From positions 1-64,000 of the forward strand of contig CAYLMK010000024.1 in the NCBI GenBank assembly GCA_964384945.1: DNA of 64,000 nucleotides, given 5' to 3'. Below the pieces are notes generated by a model. The model was not told where the DNA came from. It ran no database searches and saw nothing but the letters and a program-made list of their open reading frames with translations. The translations under genes were made by a program, and so were the position numbers. The first letter of the stretch is position 1; every line of letters starts with the position of its first letter. Positions 35,408-41,606 of this stretch are shown here, piece by piece. This DNA comes from S015-6 sp964384945 (lineage in GTDB: Bacteria; Desulfobacterota; DSWW01).

Positions 35408-35554
35408 GGTTGGCACGCTTCTTGTTAGCATTCCGGGGCATAAGCCCACAAGGGATTCGAGAATAGAATAGGCGCAGAGGCCCGGTCAACCCCCAACCCA
35501 ACCCTCCTTCCTCCTCCGAAGGCCTCCCCTGTAAAAGAGGGAGGCCATTTTTTT
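35408..35554 (+). ncRNA. Candidate small RNA with rho-independent terminator
   Basis: In the 500-base gap 35150-35651 a textbook terminator lies on the plus strand: GGCCTCCC (35521-35528) / GGGAGGCC (35539-35546) followed by ATTTTTTT (35547-35554). No plus-strand gene ends there. About 105 bases earlier TTGGCACG-N4-TTGTT (35410-35426) resembles a sigma-54 -24/-12 element, although the -12 GC is GT. Between them CCTCCTTCCTCCTCC (about 35504-35518) could pair with Shine-Dalgarno sequences. A short regulatory RNA is a reasonable guess. An open frame (about 35265-35471) also crosses the region without clear support. Confidence 0.35.
35521..35554 (+). terminator. Rho-independent terminator (plus strand)
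   Basis: An 8-bp stem GGCCTCCC/GGGAGGCC with a 10-base loop, then an A and seven T. In the minus direction no T-run follows, so it acts on plus-strand transcripts although no plus-strand gene lies just before it. Confidence 0.75.
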
Positions 35555-35651
35555 CGCCGCTGTCTCGAGGGGCGAAGAGACCCGATTCCGGGTCAAGCCC
35601 GGAATGAGGGAACGAGTAGATGGAGGCCGCGGCGCGATCGGACCGATTCGG

Positions 35652-36098
35652 TCACTTGGAGAGCTTCTCGTTGATCCCCTTTCCGTAATCCTGGCAGGCC
35701 CGCATGCCCTCTTTTTCCCCGACGAGAGCCTCCTTGAGGTTGAAGGACCCCAGATCGCTCATCCTCATCCTGAAAACGTACTCCATGGTATCGTAGATGA
35801 TGCCGGGCGCGTCCCCGCTGTGGGTGTAGGATCCGAAGGCGCCGCCCACCTTCCCGGCGAGCCCGGCCTTCTCCATCAGGAACAGGAAGGTCTTCATTCC
35901 GCCGGTCATGTCGCGATGGTAGGTCGGGCAGCCGATCACATAGGCATCGTACCCGGCCAGGTCCTCTGCCTTCTTGAGCGAGCTGATCTTCCTCAGCGTG
36001 GCCTCGTTTCCACCCATGCGCACCCCTTCCGCCACGTATTCGGCCATCTTCTCGGTGTGCCCGGTCCTGCTGTCGTAGGCGATCAAGACCTTCTTCAT
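35652..36098 (-). CDS. Flavodoxin-like FMN protein
   Basis: A 148-residue flavodoxin-fold protein. The phosphate loop is DSRTGHTEKMAEYVAEG (8-24, with the T/S-x-T-G-x-T pattern), and then IGCPTYHRDMTGGMKTFLF supplies the 60s/90s loop contacts and VGGAFGSYTHSGDA the third loop. GAFGSYTHSG resembles the WrbA/FldA2-like or FprA-type flavodoxin domain. It is an electron carrier or quinone reductase in the cytosol. The start at 36098 is preceded by AAAGGAGAA. It is 84 bases downstream of a rubredoxin-like gene on the same strand. Such pairs act in oxygen or NO detoxification in anaerobes. Confidence 0.88.
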   Translation of the reverse strand: MKKVLIAYDSRTGHTEKMAEYVAEGVRMGGNEATLRKISSLKKAEDLAGYDAYVIGCPTYHRDMTGGMKTFLFLMEKAGLAGKVGGAFGSYTHSGDAPGIIYDTMEYVFRMRMSDLGSFNLKEALVGEKEGMRACQDYGKGINEKLSK

Positions 36099-36182
36099 TT
36101 CCAGGTTCTCCTTTCCTCGTTCGTGGATATACGGAAAATCAAGGCATACGGGGCTCATTTTCCCAACACATCTTGGCGGGCC

Positions 36183-36398
36183 TCAGGGCCTGGCAGCCTC
36201 CGCGACCGATCCGGGCCCTGCCAGGGGCTTGAAGAACTTCTTCGATGCCCCGCAGGAGGGGCATTTCCAGTCGTCCGGCAGGTCGGCGAAGGGGGTTCCC
36301 TTCGGAATCTTTCCCTTCTTGTCCCCCTTGTCCGGGTTGTAGATGTATCCGCAACTTGCGGTCGCCTGGCACTGGTACATCTCTTCAGGTTTCGCCAC
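36183..36398 (-). CDS. Rubredoxin-like protein with widened first Cys pair
   Basis: A 71-residue protein with the rubredoxin core GYIYNPDKGDKKGKIPKGT followed by FADLPDDWKCPSCGASKKFF. The C-terminal metal half-site is the normal CPxCG. The first half-site is CQATASC, that is Cys-x5-Cys instead of Cys-x2-Cys. GTG at 36398 is the likely start because AGGAGG lies 8-9 bases before it; the ATG at 36380 would leave only three residues before the first Cys. Probably co-transcribed with the flavodoxin-like gene and serving as its redox partner. Confidence 0.8.
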   Translation of the reverse strand: MAKPEEMYQCQATASCGYIYNPDKGDKKGKIPKGTPFADLPDDWKCPSCGASKKFFKPLAGPGSVAEAARP

Positions 36399-36576
36399 GG
36401 GCCTGTCCTCCTGGGAAGCTTGTGGTCGAGTTGACCTCTCCACTAACAATAACTATTCTCGTTTATCACCCGGGCCAGGCGCCTGTCAATGTTGCAGGCA
36501 TTTGCCGACCGGGTCGGCCGATGGCGAATTATTTCAAGCTACAAGCTGCAAGAGCCGGGGCGAGGCCTGGCTAGTT

Positions 36577-37545
36577 ATGAATAACAAGTATACTGATGAC
36601 AGGATTAGCGAAATCGTTTCGTTGTGGAACCTGGAATTCCTCAAATCCCGTCCCGAGCTTGAAATCGCGGGCAGCCCGGAGAGAACCTCCTTCCGCGTGG
36701 TTGTCCAGGACGGGGACTCCGGGCTGTGGGTCCTGGAGGCCGTCCCACCCGGCTCCCGGGCCCACAAGGCTCGGATCAGCCGGGCCCTTGCCCTCCTTCA
36801 AGCCCGGGGGCTCCGGGCCCTGCACCCCTACCTGCCCGGCAAGAACGGCGAACCCTTCGTTCACGCAAACGGAAATCTCTGGCAGTTGAGGCCCTATGTC
36901 CCTTGCGTTCCCCTGCCCAGACCCTCCTACGTGCTCGACGGGTGGAGGGGAGCAGCGTGCGCCCGATTCCTGGCGGAGCTGCGGGAAAAGGGGAGCGACA
37001 TGCCGCCTTCCGAGACCGGAAAGGCATTTTCCCTGTCTCGCTTCATCCGGGAGATGTCCGGCACCATGCAGAGGCGAGACCCCCAGATTCGCAGACGGCT
37101 CGACTCGGCCTTCCGGTTTGTCGAACAGGAGTTCGTTGGCCGAGAGGGCGCGCTGCCCGTCGTCTTCTGTCACGGGGACTTCCATCCCCTCAACATCGTC
37201 TGGTCGGAAGACGGCATCCGGTCCGTGATCGACTGGGAGTTCCTCGGGAACAAGCCCGAGGCCTACGACGTGGCGAACCTGATCGGCTGCGTCGGCTTCG
37301 AGGACCCTGCAGCCTTGAACCGGGGCTTTGTCATGGTATTGATCGAGGAGTTGAAGAGGGCCCGTACCGTATCCGGGGCCTGCTGGGAGGCCCTCCCCGA
37401 GTGGGTTGCGGCGATTCGATTTGCCTGGCTTTCGGACTGGCTGCGCAGAGGGGACGAAGAAATGGTGGAACTCGAAATCGCTTACATCAACCTGCTGATC
37501 GAGAACCGCAACGCCCTGCAACGGACCTGGAATCCAGCCCGCTAG
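36577..37545 (+). CDS. APH/choline-kinase family phosphotransferase
   Basis: A 322-residue protein of the aminoglycoside-phosphotransferase fold. The catalytic loop is CHGDFHPLNI (Brenner motif HxDxxxxN) and the metal motif is VIDWEF, with Asp. The N-lobe shows FRVVVQDGDSGLWVLEAVPP in place of a classic nucleotide-binding Lys strand. The substrate may be a small alcohol, sugar or amino compound (homoserine kinase II-like, choline kinase-like). No strong ribosome site before ATG 36577. It stands alone, divergent from the rubredoxin gene and directly before a decayed gene. Confidence 0.85.
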   Translation: MNNKYTDDRISEIVSLWNLEFLKSRPELEIAGSPERTSFRVVVQDGDSGLWVLEAVPPGSRAHKARISRALALLQARGLRALHPYLPGKNGEPFVHANGNLWQLRPYVPCVPLPRPSYVLDGWRGAACARFLAELREKGSDMPPSETGKAFSLSRFIREMSGTMQRRDPQIRRRLDSAFRFVEQEFVGREGALPVVFCHGDFHPLNIVWSEDGIRSVIDWEFLGNKPEAYDVANLIGCVGFEDPAALNRGFVMVLIEELKRARTVSGACWEALPEWVAAIRFAWLSDWLRRGDEEMVELEIAYINLLIENRNALQRTWNPAR

Positions 37546-37556
37546 GAAGCGGCCTT

Positions 37557-37860
37557 TTGTCTGACATCGAGTCTCTCCTGGCCGTCGATCTCGGGTTGCG
37601 AACAGGCCTGGCGCTCTTCGCGAGGAGCGGCAGACTGTTATGGTACCGGTCGAGGCAGGCTCTTCTATCCTCGGGAGAAGTCAAGCGGACCAAGGGCAAA
37701 ACACAGCGCCGAAGAGATGGCTCGAAAGGCAATTGACTGGTCCGGGGCGACCCGCCCCACCTCACGCAGGCATGACGCTGCCGAGGCGATCCTGTTGGGG
37801 CTCTACGGCCTTCTGAAGGCGGGCTGGCTGAAACAGGCGTCCACCGAGGTGAGGCGATAG
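37557..37860 (+). pseudogene. Decayed RuvC/RNase H-like gene
   Basis: From TTG at 37557 (AGGAAG upstream) one frame reads LAVDLGLRTGLALFARSGRL then LWYRSRQ and stops at 37736. A second frame (37717-37860) reads ARKAIDWSGATRPTSRRHDAAEAILLGLYGLL and stops at 37858-37860. Both parts match the two ends of a RuvC-like (RNase H fold) protein I recall from Myxococcota and other bacteria: DLGLRTG carries the first catalytic Asp and the HDAAEAILL helix the last. The middle of about 80-100 residues is missing and the frames differ. A deletion plus frameshift is the simplest reading. Confidence 0.6.
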
Positions 37861-37890
37861 CCGTTTCGTTTCTCAGGCGCGGGGACTTGA

Positions 37891-38964
37891 TCAGGGCCTT
37901 CGCGTCTCCATGCCTCCTCTCGCGGCGCTCCGTTCCCGACGGCGCCTCGATACGCGCCTGAGCAGCAGGAAGGCGAGCGGCACGGTCAACATGCAGAGGT
38001 TGAGGGCGACCCCGCTGCTGCCTGCCGGCTTCATTCCGGCCGTGCTGGCCCCGCACGGGGAGGCGGCCTCCTCGCGGCACGTGCACAGGTGATCGCAGGT
38101 GTAGCCGGATCGGCAGCCGAGCGCGCCGTCGCACTCCTCGCCCAGGGCCGGGCAGATCACACCGTCCCCGCAGTATTCCTCCCGGCAGGCACTCGAACAG
38201 CCGTCACAGCCGGCCCCGTTGCCGTCCTCGCACTCCTCTCCCAGGGCGAGGCAGAGCTTGCCGTCCCCGCAGTACTCCCGCCCGCACACCTTCGAGCAGC
38301 CGTCACAGTCGATCCTGTTGCCGTCGTCGCACTCTTCCGGCGGGGTCGCCACGCCGTCCCCGCAGCAGTCCGGGTCCTCGCCGTCGACGAGGCCGTCGAA
38401 GTCGTTGTCCCGGCCGTCGTCGCAGATCTCGTCCTGCGCCGCAACGGTGCAGCCGGAATCCTCGTTGTCCGTGCTGCAGTCGGCATCGTTGTCGAGCACG
38501 TCGTTGCAGTTGTCGTTCGCATCCTCCTCCCCCACGATGCGGCTGTGCGGCATCCCGCTCAGGCCGTGGCAGTCCAGGCAGTGGGCTCCGGGAGCCGGAT
38601 GGTAGTAAGGGCTGCAGTTGTGCCCGGCCACGATGTCGCTGCCGGCCACGCTGTGGCACCCGGAGCACTTCTCCGCCACCACGGGCGGGGTTTCGTAGTC
38701 CGGGGGGTCGCCGTGGCAGCACTTGCACCTGTCCGGCGGCGACCCGCACTTGGGGAAACGCCCGCCGACCGGGGCCTGGTAGATGTGATGGTAGTGAAGA
38801 CTTCCCTGATGACAGCTCAGACAGACCTCCTTGGCGGACCCGTAGGCGGTGTAGTGGCATCCCTGACAGGTGTCCGCCGAGTAAGCGGCCATGGCCCCTG
38901 AGGGCGCAAGCAGGCAGACCGCCATGACGAGCCAAAGGGCTGAAAGCGTCTCGATCCTCTTCAT
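37891..38964 (-). CDS. Five-heme c-type cytochrome with Myxococcus Cys-rich repeats and C-terminal anchor
   Basis: A 357-residue exported protein. Signal peptide 1-26 (AMA). Five CxxCH heme sites lie within the first 110 mature residues, beginning at Cys33, 48, 80, 100 and 129, with extra His as possible axial ligands. Then comes an Asp/Asn-rich stretch (DNDADC, DNDFDGLVDGEDPDC), and about three Myxococcus-type Cys-rich repeats with CGDG...GEECDDGN...CDGCS...C. A C-terminal hydrophobic helix (LNLCMLTVPLAFLLL) and Arg cluster follow, like a surface-sorting tag. It is last of the five-gene minus-strand operon. It probably accepts electrons from the GMC flavoprotein and displays them at the surface. 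GAGGGAGG precedes the ATG. Confidence 0.85.
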   Translation of the reverse strand: MKRIETLSALWLVMAVCLLAPSGAMAAYSADTCQGCHYTAYGSAKEVCLSCHQGSLHYHHIYQAPVGGRFPKCGSPPDRCKCCHGDPPDYETPPVVAEKCSGCHSVAGSDIVAGHNCSPYYHPAPGAHCLDCHGLSGMPHSRIVGEEDANDNCNDVLDNDADCSTDNEDSGCTVAAQDEICDDGRDNDFDGLVDGEDPDCCGDGVATPPEECDDGNRIDCDGCSKVCGREYCGDGKLCLALGEECEDGNGAGCDGCSSACREEYCGDGVICPALGEECDGALGCRSGYTCDHLCTCREEAASPCGASTAGMKPAGSSGVALNLCMLTVPLAFLLLRRVSRRRRERSAARGGMETRRP

Positions 38965-39034
38965 GTTTGCCTCCCTCGATCCTGGGCCTTCCGGGGGACA
39001 GGTCCCGCCAAGGGGCCGAGCAGGCCCGCGAACC

Positions 39035-40666
39035 CTACCAGGGCCAGATCCTGTTGTGCCATTTCGCCGGGAAATACTTCTGCATGGCATAGTAGGCGGA
39101 CCGGCTGGCAAAGGCGTTGATCGTCCGTGCCGGGTTGGAGCCGCCGAGCCCGTTCGGCAGGCAGCTCGCATCGCAGACGTAGAGCCGGGGAACGGTCCAG
39201 CACTCGTGATACAGATCGCACACCGAATTGGCCGGAGAATCCCCCATGCGCAGCGTGCTCATCGGGTGGCTCCCGCTGCCCCCGGGATAGTTGATCACGA
39301 TCTCGACGTTCGGGCCGGCTGCCTGCCGGGCGAAGTCCACCTTCCGGGCCGTCTGCCGCTCGTGCCGTTCCTTTGTCAGAGGGGTCTGCTCGTAGTGGAT
39401 CTCGGCCACGGGACCGTACTCGTCCGCGACCGTGTCCGACACCGTGATGTAGTTCTCGTACACCGTTTCGTCGTTTGTCTGCGTACCCATGCCGGTGGCG
39501 TACCGGAACCGGTTGGCCAGCTCCTTGAACGTCTGCCCCCAGATGACGGGGCGGGTCGGGTGAGGCTGCGAGAGGTTGTCAGGGTCCTTCTGGGGAACGC
39601 TCATGAACACGTTGACAGCGACCATCGGAAATCCGCCCCCGATCGCCTCGATGATTCCGTCGCGCTGGTCGACCGGGGTGGGGTTCGTGATGAACGCGCC
39701 CACGAAGTTCCCGGTGTACGGGAGCGTTTCCACGTCGGCAAAGAAGGCCACCTCCGACTGCTGGTGGTCGGTCAGCCAGTGCCCGACCTGGGGGTAACTC
39801 GGGTTGGGCTCGGGAAGCCCGGAGTTCAGGTACAGGCGAGGCGATTCGATGGCCCCGCCGCCGAGGAAGACAACGTGGGCGGTCTCGGTGTACGTCGTCG
39901 GGTCTCCCTTGATCTTGTACTCCACGCCGTTGGCCGGCCCCCCCGGCCCTTCGGTGGTGATGCGCGTGACGTGCGCGTTCGGGATCACCTCGCAGTCGTA
40001 CATCTCGGCGATCGCAATGGCGGCCACCTGCATGGTCCGCTTGGCCTTGGCATGAAGGGGCATGTGCAGGGGCCGCCGGCAGCCGATCGTGCAGTGCGCG
40101 CAGCCCACGCAGCCTTCCATGGGGTAGCCCTTCGCGTCCTTCCGGCTGTATTTGGGCGGAAGCATGGCGGCCGGGCACCTGCCGGCCGTGTAGCCGAGTT
40201 CGCTGGCCGCCTTGATGCAGAGCTGGGCCCCGCAGCTGATCGGGCGGGTCTGGCGGGTATCGATCGGGATTCGATCATCGATCCACTTGAAGAACTTGAT
40301 CGGCTTGTAGTAGCCCGAAGCCGGGAAATCCGGGTGCGCCTGGCTCGTGTCGAACAGGTCGTTCCTGAGCACTTCGGGCCACTCCTGGATGGCGAAGTTC
40401 TGGGGCTGCGGGCTCATGCCCCAGTAATCCAGGGTGGAGCCGCCCACGCCGGTCGACATGTTGCCCACGCCCTGGCCCACGCGAACCCGCGGCCCCTTCC
40501 AGCCGAAGACGCCCCACATCTCGATCACGTTTTCCTTGAAATCCGTATCCGGGTTGAAGCGGGGCCCGGACTCGAAGACCTTGACCTTCAGGCCGCTCTC
40601 GGCAAGGTCCCTGGCCACCCACGCGCCGCCCGGGCCGGAACCGATCACGATCACGTCTACTGCCAT
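39035..40666 (-). CDS. GMC-type FAD dehydrogenase with four-Cys cluster motif
   Basis: A 543-residue flavoprotein. The FAD motif is VIVIGSGPGGAWVARDLAES (5-24), and MSTGVGGSTLDYWGM is the second flavin contact. The active-site region SGSHPMSTLRMG carries the catalytic His, and CLPNGLGGSNPARTINAFA the second. CVGCAHCTIGC (Cys186, 189, 192, 196) resembles an iron-sulfur site, as bacterial FAD-glucose dehydrogenases also have. No signal peptide, so export probably depends on the Tat-tagged small subunit encoded upstream (40721-41275). It is fourth in the operon, 54 bases after that gene and 70 before the cytochrome. It should oxidise an alcohol or sugar and feed a cytochrome rather than oxygen. 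AAAGGAG precedes the start. Confidence 0.88.
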   Translation of the reverse strand: MAVDVIVIGSGPGGAWVARDLAESGLKVKVFESGPRFNPDTDFKENVIEMWGVFGWKGPRVRVGQGVGNMSTGVGGSTLDYWGMSPQPQNFAIQEWPEVLRNDLFDTSQAHPDFPASGYYKPIKFFKWIDDRIPIDTRQTRPISCGAQLCIKAASELGYTAGRCPAAMLPPKYSRKDAKGYPMEGCVGCAHCTIGCRRPLHMPLHAKAKRTMQVAAIAIAEMYDCEVIPNAHVTRITTEGPGGPANGVEYKIKGDPTTYTETAHVVFLGGGAIESPRLYLNSGLPEPNPSYPQVGHWLTDHQQSEVAFFADVETLPYTGNFVGAFITNPTPVDQRDGIIEAIGGGFPMVAVNVFMSVPQKDPDNLSQPHPTRPVIWGQTFKELANRFRYATGMGTQTNDETVYENYITVSDTVADEYGPVAEIHYEQTPLTKERHERQTARKVDFARQAAGPNVEIVINYPGGSGSHPMSTLRMGDSPANSVCDLYHECWTVPRLYVCDASCLPNGLGGSNPARTINAFASRSAYYAMQKYFPAKWHNRIWPW

Positions 40667-40720
40667 CGCCTGACTCCTTTCCTGCGCCCCAAGGCGCTTT
40701 CCCGGCGGGACGAGCCCGGA

Positions 40721-41275
40721 TCAATCCAGGTCACAATCGAACAGCTCCTCCGGAGTTCCCTCGGTGAACTTCGGTATTCCGATCAGGGGAAAGGATCCCG
40801 GGAAGGAAGGGTCGCCGCACGGGGTCGGCCCCCGGCCCATGAGTTCGGTGTAGAAGGCGACTGCCGTGGCCTCTCTCAATCCGTAGAAGATCTCGGAAAG
40901 GTCCGGATTCTGCCGGACCTCCTCCATGACGGCCGCCCGCTCCGGATAGGATAGGTAGGGGAAATCCGGGTAGAGGAGCCCCATCGCCTCCACGATCAGG
41001 TCCAGGTTCTCCTTCCCCATGATGTCCGCCATCAGGCACCGCATGCCGCCCTCGACCGCGCCCGGGCCGATCCCGGGGATGCTCGCGTCCCCGGGGATGA
41101 AGGTGTCGCAAAGGGCATCCATCAACTCGTCGGTGGGGGGCGCGCAACCGGCCGAAAGGGCGCCGCCTCCAAAGGCGGCGGCCGAGACCCCGGCCGCCTT
41201 CAGGAGACTCCGCCGGGTGACTTCGAGCCGTCTGAAGGTTATCCGCTTCCGCCTGGGCTGGCTTTTCCGTTCCAT
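40721..41275 (-). CDS. Tat-exported small subunit, gluconate 2-dehydrogenase subunit 3-like
   Basis: A 184-residue protein with a twin-arginine signal (VTRRSLLKAAGVSAAAFGGG, about 19-38) ending in SAGC, which may also be lipidated. The mature part has LMDALCDTFIPGDASIPGIG, YLSYPERAAVMEEV and AVAFYTELMG, the pattern of gluconate 2-dehydrogenase subunit 3 / FAD-GDH gamma subunits. These form a complex with a GMC flavoprotein in the cytosol and carry it through the Tat pore as a hitch-hiker. The GMC gene follows 54 bases downstream. GAGGGAGAAAAGG precedes ATG 41275. Confidence 0.82.
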   Translation of the reverse strand: MERKSQPRRKRITFRRLEVTRRSLLKAAGVSAAAFGGGALSAGCAPPTDELMDALCDTFIPGDASIPGIGPGAVEGGMRCLMADIMGKENLDLIVEAMGLLYPDFPYLSYPERAAVMEEVRQNPDLSEIFYGLREATAVAFYTELMGRGPTPCGDPSFPGSFPLIGIPKFTEGTPEELFDCDLD

Positions 41276-41301
41276 GGCCTTTTCTCCCTCTGTAGCTCCT
41301 G

Positions 41302-41580
41302 TCAAACGTTGCGCAGTTCCTCGTCGCGCAGCTTCCGCCAATGCGTCAGCTCCCGGAACCGCTCGACCTTTTCCGGATCCCGGGAAAAGGCCTTCATCAT
41401 GGAGTCCGTGCCCCGCGGCAGGCGGATGCGGTTTGCCAGCCTTCCGGCCTTTGCCTGCGGGCCGGCCCGGCCTCTTGCCCGCGCCATCCAGCCCGCCAGA
41501 AACGACGCAACTCCGAAGAGGCCTGCGCCCCCCGCAATGAGAAGCCTTCGACGCCCTACCGAAGAATTCGATTTCACCAT
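41302..41580 (-). CDS. Small 92-residue Tat-like or membrane-anchored protein
   Basis: It starts MVKSNSSVGRRRLLIAGGAG and has one hydrophobic segment (about 12-31, ending LAGWMARARG), so it is either a Tat signal with RRRLL or a single membrane anchor. The remaining 60 residues are strongly basic and charged (LPRGTDSMMKAFSRDPEKVE, WRKLRDEEL). GGGGAGAAGGA precedes the ATG. It lies in the operon between the ceramidase-like gene (26-base gap) and the subunit 3-like gene (26-base gap), so it is probably an accessory of the complex. No family recognised. Confidence 0.7.
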   Translation of the reverse strand: MVKSNSSVGRRRLLIAGGAGLFGVASFLAGWMARARGRAGPQAKAGRLANRIRLPRGTDSMMKAFSRDPEKVERFRELTHWRKLRDEELRNV

Positions 41581-41606
41581 TTCCTTCTCCCCTTGTTCCG
41601 CGGTGT

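Noticed and set aside
35265..35471. A small plus-strand frame starting MVTKEDQTENPVRNEDARPP
   Set aside because: No good ribosome site, low-complexity charged content, no homologue known. Kept only as an alternative to the small-RNA idea.
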